A stretch of DNA of 64,000 nt from Alphaproteobacteria bacterium (GTDB lineage: Bacteria > Pseudomonadota > Alphaproteobacteria > Micropepsales > Micropepsaceae), in NCBI GenBank assembly GCA_947474645.1, contig CANJJD010000010.1:17818-81817 (forward strand). Reading direction: 5' to 3'. The notes beneath the pieces are model-generated. The model saw only the letters and a program-made list of their open reading frames with translations. It was not told the origin of the DNA and did no database searches. The first letter of the stretch is position 1; each line of letters starts with the position of its first letter. The translations under genes and the position numbers were made by a program. Shown here in pieces: positions 8,769 through 17,968 of this stretch.

Positions 8769-11108
8769 CTAAGCGACAGCCGTGTAGGCGCGCTCCTCGC
8801 TGGGGAACAGCATCAGGAACATCTCCTCCAGTTCGGCGGGGTCCACCGGCTTGGTCAGGAAGCCGTCCATGCCGGCCTCCTGGCAGGCGCGCTTGCCGCC
8901 GTCCAGGGCGTCGGCGGTCAGCGCCACGATGGGTGTGCGGGCGCGACCCTCGCGCGTCTCGCCGGCGCGGATCGCCCGCGCCGCCTCGATGCCGTCCATG
9001 CCGGGCATGTGGATGTCGGTCAACAGCAGGTCATAGGTGCCCTCCAGCATCGCCTGCACCGCGTCATTGCCGGTGGTGACTTCGGTGACGGTGTGGCCGC
9101 GGCGGCGGAGCAGCTCGCGGATCAGCATCATGTTGATGGGATTGTCCTCAGCCAGCAGGATGTGAAGGCCTTCTTCCGCCGATGGCGCACGCACGATGGC
9201 GGGCCCCGCGCTGCGCGCTTCCGGGGGATGATCCGCCATGAAGGGCGCGGGGATGGCGGGCGGATCGAAATCCGGCGCCTCGATGATTTCCGGTTCCTGC
9301 GCCACGGGCTGGTTGATCAGCGGCGGCAACTCGTCCAGCACCGGATTGGTTTGGGCCGGCGCATCTTCCACCGGCAAATATGCCATCGGCATTTCCGGGG
9401 CCGCATACGGCACGTCGCGGCGGCTGAGGATCAGGCGCGTTACCAGCGAGGACATGCGCACCGGCTTGACCAGATAGCCCGAAAAGCCGATGGCGCGCAT
9501 CTCTTCCAGCGCGCCGCGCGCATTGGGCGTCAGCAGCACCAGCGCGGGAATGGACGGATCGGGCTGCACCGTCAGGTCCGGCACGTTCGTGGTGCCTGCA
9601 TCGATCAGCACCGCGTCGGTGGCGCCGGCCGGATCGGCGGGAATGCCGCCGGCCGCGGCGATCTGCAGATACATGCCTTCGCGCAGCGCTTTGTTCTTGC
9701 TCATCACCGCCACGCGCATGCCGGCCAGCGGCTTGCCCGACACCGCCGGGGTGACGATCTTGGCGGGCAAGGTGAACCAGAAGCAGGAGCCGCCTTCGGG
9801 CGCCGCATCCACCGCGATCTCGCCGCCCATCGTGTCCACCAGGCGCTTGGAAATGGCCAGCCCCAATCCGGTGCCGCCGAACTTGCGGGCATGGCTGGAA
9901 TCGGCCTGGACGAATTCCTCGAAAATCTCCTGACGCTTGGCGGGCGGCACGCCCACGCCGGTGTCGCGCACTTCAAAGCGCAGCATCTCGCCGCTCAATT
10001 TGACTTCGACGCAGACGCCGCCTTTTTCCGTGAACTTGACCGCGTTGCCCATCAGGTTGGTGATGACCTGGCGCAGGCGCCCCTCATCGGCCGTGATGAC
10101 CTGCGGCACATCGGCGGCGACGATGACAGTGACTTCCACGCCCTTGGCATGGCCGCGCGGGCACAGAAGTTCGGAGATGTTGCACAGCATGATGCGCAGA
10201 TCGACATCGTCTTCGTCGAGTTGCAGCATGCCCGCTTCGATCTTGGAGAAGTCCAGGATGTCGCCGATCAGGGTCAGCAGCGCTTCGCCCGACTGGGTGA
10301 TGGCTTCGGCATAGGTGCGCTGTTCGGGGCGCAGTTCGGTTTCCAGCAAAAGGCGCCCCATGCCCAGCACGCCGTTCATGGGGGTGCGAATCTCGTGGCT
10401 CATGGTGGCCAGGAAGCCCGACTTGGCGCGGCTGGCTTCCTCGGCATTGTCGCGCGCCTCGGTCAGCGCGTCTTCCAGCACCTTGCGGTCGGTGATGTCG
10501 CGGCCCACGCTCTGCACTTCCACCAGCCGGCCATGGGAATCGCGCACCGCGAAATCTTCCCAGGCGATCCAGCGATAGCCCTGCGCGGTTTTCACATGCT
10601 GGTCGTAGCGGGCGCGGCTGCGGCCCGATTCCAGGAAGCTGCCGAACAAGGGCGCGCGGCTTTCGGGATGCGGCTCTGGCGCGAAGGGATAGCCGACGGC
10701 GCGCGCCGGATTAATGCCGAACAGCTTGAAGAAGGCGTCGTTGCCATAGGTGAGGCGGCTGGAGCCGTCGCGGCGGAAGATGGCGTCGCCTTGCGCGTCC
10801 ACCAGGCCCTTGTAGCGCGCCTCGCTCTGGTTCAAGCGGGCATTGATGGTGGCGGCGTTCTTGAGCGAGGCTTCCAGCCGCCCGGCGACGGTCTTGAGCT
10901 GGGCGGCCTGGCGCGACAGGATTTCGCCGCGCTCGCGCGCGGTCAGCAGGTTCTTCAGCACAAAGGCCAGCGCCACGGCCAGCAGCGCGCCAAAACTGAA
11001 GGGCGAGACCAGGGTGAGATGACCGGTCAGCACGACGCTGGCCAGCGACGCCACCAGCATGACGCCGGCCACGCTGCCAAAAACCATGCGAACGATGCGC
11101 GTCAACAC
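8769..11108 (-). CDS. Hybrid sensor histidine kinase/response regulator
   Basis: A 779-residue membrane kinase. Two transmembrane helices (about 9-30 and 36-52) are followed by a short coiled coil, a PAS domain (about 100-210), HisKA with phosphoacceptor [11 protein letters not shown] (His238), and HATPase_c with [10 protein letters not shown] and [11 protein letters not shown] degenerate receiver-like domain follows (about 450-560) without the N-terminal acidic pair, then a canonical receiver (about 648-770) with [19 protein letters not shown] and FLTKPVD. No HPt domain is fused, so a separate HPt protein is needed for phosphorelay; the only one in the window (21880-22224) is broken. Start is GTG; an ATG seven codons in is possible. 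Signal unknown. Confidence 0.92.
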   Translation of the reverse strand: MLTRIVRMVFGSVAGVMLVASLASVVLTGHLTLVSPFSFGALLAVALAFVLKNLLTARERGEILSRQAAQLKTVAGRLEASLKNAATINARLNQSEARYKGLVDAQGDAIFRRDGSSRLTYGNDAFFKLFGINPARAVGYPFAPEPHPESRAPLFGSFLESGRSRARYDQHVKTAQGYRWIAWEDFAVRDSHGRLVEVQSVGRDITDRKVLEDALTEARDNAEEASRAKSGFLATMSHEIRTPMNGVLGMGRLLLETELRPEQRTYAEAITQSGEALLTLIGDILDFSKIEAGMLQLDEDDVDLRIMLCNISELLCPRGHAKGVEVTVIVAADVPQVITADEGRLRQVITNLMGNAVKFTEKGGVCVEVKLSGEMLRFEVRDTGVGVPPAKRQEIFEEFVQADSSHARKFGGTGLGLAISKRLVDTMGGEIAVDAAPEGGSCFWFTLPAKIVTPAVSGKPLAGMRVAVMSKNKALREGMYLQIAAAGGIPADPAGATDAVLIDAGTTNVPDLTVQPDPSIPALVLLTPNARGALEEMRAIGFSGYLVKPVRMSSLVTRLILSRRDVPYAAPEMPMAYLPVEDAPAQTNPVLDELPPLINQPVAQEPEIIEAPDFDPPAIPAPFMADHPPEARSAGPAIVRAPSAEEGLHILLAEDNPINMMLIRELLRRRGHTVTEVTTGNDAVQAMLEGTYDLLLTDIHMPGMDGIEAARAIRAGETREGRARTPIVALTADALDGGKRACQEAGMDGFLTKPVDPAELEEMFLMLFPSEERAYTAVA

Positions 11109-11258
11109 CGGGTCTGAGGCCTTTTTGCTGGGTTTACCGGCCGCCAGTGTGCCCCGCCGTACCTTCAGAAACGCTTAAAGTTCCGGGTGCTTTGTTAACC
11201 CGGCGCCGCCGGTCCGGTTAAGGACTGAGAATGTAAAAATACAAGCAAAAACAACACC

Positions 11259-11286
11259 TTGTGACCATCAGCCACCGACGTCACAA
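11259..11286. promoter_or_regulatory. Inverted repeat TTGTGAC-N14-GTCACAA upstream of pstC
   Basis: Seven-base perfect arms at 11259-11265 and 11280-11286 lie between the divergent kinase gene and pstC. The long 14-base spacing suits a dimeric regulator binding two half-sites better than an RNA hairpin. TTGTGAC also occurs in the OlsB upstream region at 7318. I did not find a canonical Pho box here. Regulatory role is inferred. Confidence 0.3.
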
Positions 11287-11365
11287 AAGCTTTGCAAGAC
11301 TGTGATGTTCGTGGCGTGGGCGGGGTGTGAATTGCCCCCGTTCCACGACTTGCCGGGGCCGTCTT

Positions 11366-12355
11366 TTGACAGATATCAGCTTGAGCGAACCTTCTGCCCT
11401 CACCGTCCGAGTTGAAACCGCGCGCAAGGCTGGGGCGGGCGACTTCCGCTTCCGTCTTCTGACCTTGCTGGCGGCGCTGGCGGTGCTGGCCATCTTCAGC
11501 GGCGTAGTACTGTCGCTGGTGATCGGCGCCATGCCCGCCTTCAAGGCGTTCGGCCTGGGCTTCATCACCACCGAGGCCTGGAGCCCGACCCGCGAACGCT
11601 TCGGTGCGCTAGCCCCCATCTACGGCACACTGGTCACCAGCCTGATCGCCATGCTGATCGCGGTGCCGGTGGGCATCGGCATTGCCATCTTCCTGACCGA
11701 TCTTTGCCCGCGGCCCTTGCGCCGCCCCATCGGCACCGCCATCGAATTGCTGGCCGGCATTCCTTCCATCATCTACGGCATCTGGGGCCTGTTCGTGTTC
11801 GCGCCCTGGTTCCAGCTCCATGTGCAGGAGCCCGTGGTCGAAGCGGTGGGCAATATTCCGGTTCTGAGCACCCTGTTCGGCGGCGCCACCTTCGGCATCG
11901 GCACCCTCACCGCCGCATTGATCCTGTCCATCATGATCCTGCCCTTCATCTCGGCGGTGACCCGCGATGTGCTGGAAACCGTGCCCAGCGCGCTGAAGGA
12001 AGCGTCCTACGCCCTGGGTTCGACGAGTTGGGAAGTGATGTGGAAAGTCTGCCTGCCTTTCTGCCAGACCGGCGTGGCGGGCGGTGCCATGCTGGCGCTG
12101 GGCCGCGCCCTGGGCGAAACCATGGCCGTCACCTTCGTGATCGGCAATGCCCACAGGATATCGCCTTCGCTATTCGCGCCGGGCACCTCCATCTCGGCCA
12201 CTATCGCCAATGAGTTCAGCGAAGCCACCAGCGAGCTCTACACTTCGTCCCTGATTGAGCTCGGTTTCCTACTGTTCGTCATCACCTTCATCGTGCTCGC
12301 CTGTGCCCAACTGATGCTGCGCCAGATGGAAAAGGGCAAGGGCAAGGTCACATGA
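11366..12355 (+). CDS. pstC: Phosphate ABC transporter permease PstC
   Basis: PstC is one of two membrane subunits of the high-affinity phosphate importer. About six transmembrane helices are seen, with the permease signature [17 protein letters not shown] (EAA loop that docks on PstB) and [17 protein letters not shown] near the end. No ATG lies upstream of the first helix. I chose TTG at 11366, giving [10 protein letters not shown]; a GTG at 11327 would add 13 residues. Ends 4 bases inside pstA. A pstS gene is missing both here and upstream. Confidence 0.93.
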   Translation: MTDISLSEPSALTVRVETARKAGAGDFRFRLLTLLAALAVLAIFSGVVLSLVIGAMPAFKAFGLGFITTEAWSPTRERFGALAPIYGTLVTSLIAMLIAVPVGIGIAIFLTDLCPRPLRRPIGTAIELLAGIPSIIYGIWGLFVFAPWFQLHVQEPVVEAVGNIPVLSTLFGGATFGIGTLTAALILSIMILPFISAVTRDVLETVPSALKEASYALGSTSWEVMWKVCLPFCQTGVAGGAMLALGRALGETMAVTFVIGNAHRISPSLFAPGTSISATIANEFSEATSELYTSSLIELGFLLFVITFIVLACAQLMLRQMEKGKGKVT

Positions 12356-13200
12356 ACATGAACCGCGCTTTGTATTTCCGCCGCCGCCTGGCCAACTATG
12401 TCTTTGTCTCCATGTCGCTGGCCATGGCCCTGTTCGGCCTGGTGTGGTTGGCTTTCATCCTGGGCGCGCTGCTCAAGAATGGTATCGCCGCCCTGTCGCC
12501 GTCGCTGTTCACCGAAGCGACGCCGCCGCCCGGCAGCGCCGGCGGTCTTTCAAACGCCATCTTCGGCAGCGCGGTGATGAGCCTGGGCGCGGTGCTGCTG
12601 GGCACGCCCATCGGGCTTTTTGCCGGCACCTATCTGGCGGAATATGCCCGCTTCGGAAAGCTCGCCTTCGTGGTGCGCTTCGTCAACGACACCCTGTTGT
12701 CGGCGCCGTCCATCGTCACCGGCCTGTTCATCTATGAATTGGTGGTGACGCGCATGGGCCATTTCTCGGCCATTGCCGGCGCGCTCTCTCTGACCGTGAT
12801 CGTGATCCCGGTGGTGGTGCGCACCACCGAGAATATGCTGCTGCTGGTGCCCAGCGGACTGCGCGAAGCGGCCAGCGCCCTGGGCGCGCCGCGCAGCATG
12901 GTGATCAAGCTGGTGACCTGGAAGGCGGCCCGTGCCGGCATCATCACCGGCGTGCTGCTGGCGGTGGCGCGCATCTCCGGCGAAACCGCGCCGCTGCTGT
13001 TCACCGCGCTCAACAATCAGTTCATGTCCACCGACATAACCCATCCGATGGCCTCGCTGCCGGTGGTGATCTTCCAATATGCCCTGTCGCCTTACGAAGA
13101 CTGGCACACTTTGGCCTGGGGCGGCGCGCTCCTGGTCACCGCCACCGTGCTGACGCTTTCCATCATCGCCCGCCTGCTTGAAGGCAAGAAACGGACCTGA
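12352..13200 (+). CDS. pstA: Phosphate ABC transporter permease PstA
   Basis: The second permease of the phosphate importer, 282 residues with about six membrane helices. Diagnostic stretches are [14 protein letters not shown] (about 84-97), the EAA loop [21 protein letters not shown], and [17 protein letters not shown], where PstA members carry SGETAPLL. Its start overlaps the end of pstC by 4 bases (ATGA), so the two are coupled. pstB follows after 3 bases. Confidence 0.95.
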   Translation: MNMNRALYFRRRLANYVFVSMSLAMALFGLVWLAFILGALLKNGIAALSPSLFTEATPPPGSAGGLSNAIFGSAVMSLGAVLLGTPIGLFAGTYLAEYARFGKLAFVVRFVNDTLLSAPSIVTGLFIYELVVTRMGHFSAIAGALSLTVIVIPVVVRTTENMLLLVPSGLREAASALGAPRSMVIKLVTWKAARAGIITGVLLAVARISGETAPLLFTALNNQFMSTDITHPMASLPVVIFQYALSPYEDWHTLAWGGALLVTATVLTLSIIARLLEGKKRT

Positions 13201-13203
13201 CCC

Positions 13204-14010
13204 ATGGATGCCGCTGTTCACCTCGTTCCGGAACAACACGCCGCGCACAGCGCCGGCGAGAAGACCAAGGTTGATATCAAGAATCTCAATTTCTATTACG
13301 GCGCCAGCAAGGTGCTGAAAGACATCAGCCTGCCGCTGATGGAGCGCAAGGTGACCGCCTTTATCGGCCCGTCGGGCTGCGGCAAGTCCACGCTTTTACG
13401 CGCCATCAACCGCATTTTCGAGCTGTATCCCGGCCAGCGGGCCGAAGGCGAAATCCTGATGGATGGCGAGAACCTGCTCACCACCAAGGATCTCAACCTG
13501 CTGCGCGCGCGCATCGGCATGGTGTTCCAGAAGCCGACGCCGTTTCCCATGTCCATCTATGACAACATAGCCTTCGGCATAAAGCTGTATGAGCGCATCC
13601 CGCGCTCGGAGATGGACGGCCGCGTCGAACATGCCCTGACCCGCGCCGCCCTGTGGGGCGAGGTGAAGGACAAGCTGAACGCCAGCGGATTGTCGCTATC
13701 CGGCGGCCAGCAGCAGCGCCTGTGCATCGCGCGCAGCGTGGCAACCCGTCCGGAAGTGATCCTGATGGACGAGCCCTGCTCGGCGCTGGATCCGATTTCC
13801 ACCGCCAAGATCGAGGAGCTGATCGAGGAACTGGCGGCCGACTACACCATCGTGATCGTCACCCACAACATGCAACAGGCCAGCCGCGCCAGCGACTATA
13901 CCGCCTTCATGTATCTGGGCGAGCTGATCGAGTATGGCGCGACGGAAAAGATCTTCACCGCGCCGGACAACAAGAAAACTGAACAGTATATTACGGGCCG
14001 TTTCGGATAA
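13204..14010 (+). CDS. pstB: Phosphate ABC transporter ATP-binding protein PstB
   Basis: ATPase of the phosphate importer, 268 residues. Walker [10 protein letters not shown] (55-63), Q-loop [17 protein letters not shown] typical of PstB, signature LSGGQQQRL (about 163), Walker [14 protein letters not shown] (about 181) and switch His in IVTHNMQQA are all intact. The phoU and phoB genes that usually follow in alphaproteobacteria are absent: the transcript ends instead at a strong hairpin 20 bases downstream. How this operon is regulated therefore cannot be read from its neighbours. Confidence 0.97.
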   Translation: MDAAVHLVPEQHAAHSAGEKTKVDIKNLNFYYGASKVLKDISLPLMERKVTAFIGPSGCGKSTLLRAINRIFELYPGQRAEGEILMDGENLLTTKDLNLLRARIGMVFQKPTPFPMSIYDNIAFGIKLYERIPRSEMDGRVEHALTRAALWGEVKDKLNASGLSLSGGQQQRLCIARSVATRPEVILMDEPCSALDPISTAKIEELIEELAADYTIVIVTHNMQQASRASDYTAFMYLGELIEYGATEKIFTAPDNKKTEQYITGRFG

Positions 14011-14030
14011 GCGCCGTGCCGTACAAGGAA

Positions 14031-14058
14031 AAAAGGCCGCTCTTTCGAGCGGCCTTTT
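14031..14058. terminator. Bidirectional intrinsic terminator between pstB and the symporter gene
   Basis: AAAAGGCCGCTC (14031-14042), loop TTTC, GAGCGGCCTTTT (14047-14058) form a perfect 12-bp arm pair including A/T tails. T-runs follow on both strands, so it can stop the pst transcript from the left and the symporter transcript from the right. The symporter stop codon lies 3 bases beyond. Confidence 0.93.
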
Positions 14059-14060
14059 CT

Positions 14061-15608
14061 TTATCCGAGATAATCTGCCGGTGCGGTTTCGTCCAGGCGA
14101 GGCGCCTTAGATGTCGCGTTGAGCACCACGCTGACCACCAGGCCCACCGCGATGTTCAGGATCAGCGCCGACAGGGCGGCGTAGCAGGGAATGGTCAGTC
14201 CGAAGATGTGGATCGGATAGATCGAACTTTTCAGCCCCAGCTCCCACACCATCCAGGTACCGGCCGCGATGCCCGCGACCCAGCCCGCCAACAAGCCGAC
14301 GGGATGGAAAAAGCGGGTGTACAGCGCGATCATCACCGAAGGCAGGGTCTGGCAGATCCAGATGCCGCCCAGAAGCTGCAACTGGATGGCATAGGAGGTC
14401 TGAAACTCCAGCACGAAGAACAGCGCCCCCAGCTTCATCGCCATGGAGGACAGCTTGGCCGCTGCCGCTTCCTGCGCCGGGGTGCAGTTGGGCACCAGGA
14501 ATTCCTTGTAGATATTGCGGGTGAAAAGATTGCCGCTGGCGATCGCCATGACCGAGGCCGGCACCAGCGCGCCGATGGCGATGGCGGCGAAGGCGACGCC
14601 GGCGAACCACGGCGGGAAGCTGTGCAGGAACAGCGCGGGAATGGCGAAGTTGTTGCCGAAGGCGGCAAAGCCGGCGGCATAGTCCGGCATGCCCTTGATC
14701 CCGGCGGCGACCGCCGTGTAGCCGAGCAGCGCCAACAGGGCCAGCGCCAGCGAATAGATCGGAAGCAGAATCGCATTGCGCCGGATCGCCTGGCTCGAGG
14801 CCGATGACAACAGGCCCGTCAGCGAATGGGGATAGAGGAACAGCGCCAACAGCGAGCCGACCGCCAGGCTGATATAGGAAAAGCTCTGTCCCAGATTGTC
14901 GCCGGTGCCGGGTGCCAGCAGCAGCGCCTTGGGATCGATGCTGGAGAACACTTTCTCATAGCCGCCCAGTTGCGACGGGATGATGATGATCGCCGCCAGC
15001 ACCGTGACATAGATCAATATGTCCTTGACCACGGCGGTCAGGGCGGTGCCGCGCAAGCCGCTGACATAGGTGTAGGACGCCAGCACCAGGAAGGCGACGA
15101 TCAGCGGCAGGTTGGGAATGCCCCACAGTGTGGTGGGAATGCCCAGCGCGGCGATCACCACCTGCATGCCGGCCAATTGCAGTGCGATGTACGGCATGGT
15201 GGCGACCAGGCCGGTCAGCGCCACCACCAGCGCCAGGCCGCGATGGCCGAAGCGGCCGCGCACGAAATCGGCGGCGGTGACATATCCGTGCTTGCTGGCC
15301 ACCGACCACAGCCGCGGAAAGACGATGAACAGAACCGGATACATCAGGATGGTGTAGGGCACCGCGAAGAATCCGGTGGCGCCCGCCCCGAACATCAGCG
15401 CCGGCACGGCGATGAAGGTATAGGCGGTGTAGAGATCGCCGCCGAGCAGGAACCAGGTGATCAGGGTGCCGAAGCTGCGCCCGCCCAAGCCCCATTCCGA
15501 AAGGCTGTGCAGGTCGGCCTTGCGCCAGCGGGTGGCGACAAAGCCCAGGCACGCCACCAAGGCGAACAACACGAAAAAGACGGTCAGTGAAACAGGATTG
15601 GCGGTCAT
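14061..15608 (-). CDS. Sodium:solute symporter, MctP-like monocarboxylate permease
   Basis: A 515-residue SSS-family transporter with about 13 membrane helices. The start TVFFVLFALVACLGF, the WGLGGRSFGTLITWFLLGGDLYTAYTF-type region near residue 40-65 (core residues visible) and the SYTYVSGLRG segment fit the MctP/YidK-like branch that takes up monocarboxylates in rhizobia. The partner DUF3311 gene immediately upstream overlaps it by 4 bases, a pairing typical of MctP-type systems. Actual substrate is an inference. Transcription ends at the shared hairpin. Confidence 0.85.
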   Translation of the reverse strand: MTANPVSLTVFFVLFALVACLGFVATRWRKADLHSLSEWGLGGRSFGTLITWFLLGGDLYTAYTFIAVPALMFGAGATGFFAVPYTILMYPVLFIVFPRLWSVASKHGYVTAADFVRGRFGHRGLALVVALTGLVATMPYIALQLAGMQVVIAALGIPTTLWGIPNLPLIVAFLVLASYTYVSGLRGTALTAVVKDILIYVTVLAAIIIIPSQLGGYEKVFSSIDPKALLLAPGTGDNLGQSFSYISLAVGSLLALFLYPHSLTGLLSSASSQAIRRNAILLPIYSLALALLALLGYTAVAAGIKGMPDYAAGFAAFGNNFAIPALFLHSFPPWFAGVAFAAIAIGALVPASVMAIASGNLFTRNIYKEFLVPNCTPAQEAAAAKLSSMAMKLGALFFVLEFQTSYAIQLQLLGGIWICQTLPSVMIALYTRFFHPVGLLAGWVAGIAAGTWMVWELGLKSSIYPIHIFGLTIPCYAALSALILNIAVGLVVSVVLNATSKAPRLDETAPADYLG

Positions 15609-15796
15609 TTGCGGCGGCGCTCTTCATAGATATAGACCGGCAGGATGCAGAAGGCGCCCAGGATGGTCCAAAGCATCTGGTACCAGTAGAAAAAGGGAAT
15701 GCCGAACAGGCTGGGCTCGATGCGGTTGTACAGCGGCACCCAGCACAGGCACGCAAAGGGCAGCACCAGGAACAGATAGACGGGATGGAATTTCAC
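15605..15796 (-). CDS. DUF3311 small membrane protein, symporter partner
   Basis: A 63-residue protein with two membrane helices separated by a short polar loop: LFLVLPFACLCWVPLYNR and FYWYQMLWTILGAFCILPVYIY, ending in EERRRK. The central P-L-Y-N-R segment and size match DUF3311, found almost always next to MctP-type symporters. Its stop overlaps the symporter start (ATGA), so both are made together; it probably acts as an accessory subunit, though this has not been shown by the sequence. Confidence 0.88.
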   Translation of the reverse strand: MKFHPVYLFLVLPFACLCWVPLYNRIEPSLFGIPFFYWYQMLWTILGAFCILPVYIYEERRRK

Positions 15797-15882
15797 GACG
15801 GCCCCCTTGATTCATCGGTCGCGCCGGAAGGCGCTCGCTATTCGCGCGCGTTTCCGGCCGCTTCCGGGTCGCACTATGCATT

Positions 15883-16416
15883 TTATGGCGGCGGGACGAA
15901 ATCCTGACCCTCGGGCGCCTTGCTGGGGTCCTTGGGCACATAGCGGACGGTTTTCACCGGGCCTTCACCCACCAGCATCAGGATGGCCGGGCCGGTTTCC
16001 GCCCGGGCGCCGTCCCAATGGATGGTGCCCGGCATATCGGTGACATAGGTGCCCGCCGGCACCGGATACATCTTGGCGGGATCGTAATGGGTGCTGGACG
16101 ACACCCACCAGGTCCCCGACACGACATAGGCGTGACGTGCGGTGGAATGGAAATGGGGCGTGGAATTGCGTCCCGGCTCCCATTTGATCAGCACGCCATA
16201 GATGCCCGGCTTGCTGGAATCGCCGAACAGCACCGCGCTCTGCGATCCCGGACCGCCTTTCCAGGGAATGTCCTTGCCGAACACCAGCGGGATATGGCTG
16301 GGATCCGGCAAGGGCAATTTGCTCGTGGGCCCCTGGGTCAGAAGCTGTTGTTGTGTTTCGGCATAAGCCGGAACAGCCAACAATCCCGTCAGCGCCAGGG
16401 CGGCGAGTGCGCGCAT
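15883..16416 (-). CDS. Exported cupin-domain protein (copy 1)
   Basis: A 177-residue protein with a signal peptide (1-19, ending AYA) and one cupin barrel. Metal-ligand motifs are visible as PHFHSTARHAYVVSGTWW (about 87-104) and a second strand pair with IHWDGA (about 133). It is a paralogue of the gene at 16422-16961: both share LFGD-SKPG, the TWW-SSS run and IHWDGAR. The two genes are 5 bases apart and co-oriented. Substrate unknown; small single-domain cupins of this kind include anti-sigma ChrR-like sensors and enzymes. Periplasmic location is the main clue. Confidence 0.82.
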   Translation of the reverse strand: MRALAALALTGLLAVPAYAETQQQLLTQGPTSKLPLPDPSHIPLVFGKDIPWKGGPGSQSAVLFGDSSKPGIYGVLIKWEPGRNSTPHFHSTARHAYVVSGTWWVSSSTHYDPAKMYPVPAGTYVTDMPGTIHWDGARAETGPAILMLVGEGPVKTVRYVPKDPSKAPEGQDFVPPP

Positions 16417-16421
16417 CGCTC

Positions 16422-16961
16422 TTAGCGCGCCGGACCGCTGTCCTTGCCGTTTTCGTCCACGCCCTGGGTGATGTTGGGACCGATGCCCGACAGGATCAGC
16501 ACCGCGGGTTCTTTCTCCCCGGTGCGCGCGCCGTCCCAGTGGATGCCGTTCAGCTTGTCCACCGCCACCGTGCCGGCATGGACCGGATAGGTGAGGCGCT
16601 CGTCATAGACGCTGCTGGAGGATGTCCACCAGGTGCCGGAGATCACATAGGCCCAGCGCACATTGTTGTGATAGTGCGGCTTGGAGAAATTGCCGGGATA
16701 CCACTTGTACATCACCATGTAGGGACCGGGCTTGGCGGGATCGCCGAACAGGATGCAGGTTTCCTGCTTGCCGACGGCGCCGCTGCATTTGAAGTCCTTG
16801 GGCAAGGTCGCGGTGACGCGGGCCGGATCGGGCACCGGGCCGATGGGATCATTGACGGTGACGCCGACCTTCGGGTCCTTCTGCGCCATGGCGGAAAAGC
16901 CTGTGGCGCCGATGCCCGCCGCGACGATGGCGGTCAGGACATATTTTATGGCAGTACGCAT
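16422..16961 (-). CDS. Exported cupin-domain protein (copy 2)
   Basis: A 179-residue paralogue of the neighbouring cupin. Signal peptide residues 1-26 (ending SAMA) precede the mature protein. Cupin motif 1 reads PHYHNNVRWAYVISGTWW (about 95-112), keeping the His pair; motif 2 contains IHWDGARTGEKEP. Two Cys residues (KCSG and ETCILFGD, about 59 and 69) occur only in this copy and may form a disulfide in the periplasm. A good ribosome binding site (GGGGAG) lies 7 bases before the ATG, so this is likely the first gene of the cupin pair. Confidence 0.82.
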   Translation of the reverse strand: MRTAIKYVLTAIVAAGIGATGFSAMAQKDPKVGVTVNDPIGPVPDPARVTATLPKDFKCSGAVGKQETCILFGDPAKPGPYMVMYKWYPGNFSKPHYHNNVRWAYVISGTWWTSSSSVYDERLTYPVHAGTVAVDKLNGIHWDGARTGEKEPAVLILSGIGPNITQGVDENGKDSGPAR

Positions 16962-17059
16962 GATCTTCTCCCCATGGAATTATGGGCAAGATGATAGGCG
17001 GGAACTGTGACGGCCCGCAACGCACGTGCCGCCTTCGCTATTGCAGCGAAACCCGATGC

Positions 17060-17281
17060 TTAGCTGCTGCGCCTGCCGGCAAACACCAAGCCCAGCCCGG
17101 CCAGCACCGCGACCACCCCGGCGGCGGTGGGAATCCAGACGGTATGGTCTTCCTGGGCATTGACCTGCAGCGGGCCCAGCTCCACCACCGGCTTGGTCTC
17201 GGTCCAGGTGACGCGGCTGAAGAACAGCCCGGCCACACCCAGAACAATCAAAAGCACGCCCAAAATCGCAATCGGCTTCAT
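17060..17281 (-). CDS. Small two-helix membrane protein
   Basis: A 73-residue protein with hydrophobic segments at about 3-21 and 50-67 flanking a polar loop (about 22-48) containing ETKPVVELGPLQV. This layout and the glycine-rich ends match a widespread family of small proteins of unknown role often seen near stress-related envelope genes. The ribosome binding site GGAGGT sits 5-6 bases before ATG and is paired within a perfect hairpin (17286-17307), suggesting controlled translation. Confidence 0.75.
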   Translation of the reverse strand: MKPIAILGVLLIVLGVAGLFFSRVTWTETKPVVELGPLQVNAQEDHTVWIPTAAGVVAVLAGLGLVFAGRRSS

Positions 17282-17285
17282 GAGA

Positions 17286-17307
17286 TACCTCCAAATATGG
17301 GGAGGTA
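17286..17307 (-). promoter_or_regulatory. Hairpin sequestering the ribosome binding site of the 73-residue membrane protein
   Basis: In the mRNA, UACCUCC (17307-17301) and GGAGGUA (17292-17286) are perfectly complementary with an 8-base loop. The second arm is the Shine-Dalgarno sequence of the gene starting at 17281. The first arm would block ribosome binding. This is what a small RNA thermometer or a translational switch looks like; the structure is seen, the regulation is inferred. Confidence 0.5.
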
Positions 17308-17332
17308 ACGGGGGCCGGGAACCAAAAGTTCC

Positions 17333-17866
17333 CTAGCGGTAGCTCTTGTCGTCGATCCGGCTGAGGTCCGTGCCGTTCATCACGCCAATGGTGACGATGG
17401 CATAGGTGAAGACTTCGGTGCCCGGCTCCAGGTGGCCGTTGATAGCCTTCTCGCCGGTGCCCAGCATCATGTGGGCGTGGACCACGCCGTTCACGACATA
17501 ACCGTTCATGCCGACCAGGTCGCAGGGCGTGTCCAGCGCCTTGGTGAAGACGTTGCGGGTGGGAAAGTCGCGGTTGTTGATCTGGTGGACGTGATAGCCG
17601 CGCAAGCTACCGATGCCTGACAGGATGACGCCGTTCTTGATGCCCTGCTGTTTGACCATGTCTTCCAGGCCGCGCAGCAGATCGCTCTTGTTCTTCATCC
17701 GCAGCACCACGACGCGCTCGAACTGTCCGCTCAGGGCATAGGCATCGGGCACGGACGGATCGTTGGGTTTGCTGTCCGCCGGGGTGGTGGGGTTCTGGAT
17801 CACCTGCACTTGGGCGTAGGCGGGTGCGGCGAGAAGGAGAAGGGCAAGTGCGGTGGGCAGCTTCAT
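17333..17866 (-). CDS. Exported PPC/DUF296-domain protein
   Basis: A 177-residue protein with a signal peptide (1-18, ending AYA) followed by a PPC (plant and prokaryote conserved, DUF296) domain: YALSGQFERVVVLRM at its start, GIKNGVILSGIGSLRG in the middle and HAHMMLG towards the end, with His residues able to bind metal. Cytosolic relatives are annotated as DNA-binding by homology to plant AT-hook proteins; an exported copy cannot bind chromosomal DNA, so that label would mislead. The start at 17866 was chosen for the signal peptide. Upstream it diverges from the TPR gene. Confidence 0.83.
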   Translation of the reverse strand: MKLPTALALLLLAAPAYAQVQVIQNPTTPADSKPNDPSVPDAYALSGQFERVVVLRMKNKSDLLRGLEDMVKQQGIKNGVILSGIGSLRGYHVHQINNRDFPTRNVFTKALDTPCDLVGMNGYVVNGVVHAHMMLGTGEKAINGHLEPGTEVFTYAIVTIGVMNGTDLSRIDDKSYR

Positions 17867-17968
17867 GGCGGTTCGCCTCTTTGGGTTCGCAAGGCGCCAG
17901 TATGACGCCACAAGACGCGAACACGAATAGGGCTTGCATCGCCCCGCCTGTCCGTCTGGAATCCCGCC

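Noticed and set aside
8763..11117. A 784-codon plus-strand open frame across the histidine kinase gene
   Set aside because: High-GC antisense shadow: composition is His/Gln/Arg/Gly-rich with no domain, while the minus strand encodes a complete kinase.
11109..11365. A Pho box upstream of pstC
   Set aside because: I looked for two CTGTCAT-like repeats 4 bases apart and found none; only the inverted TTGTGAC pair is present, listed with low confidence.
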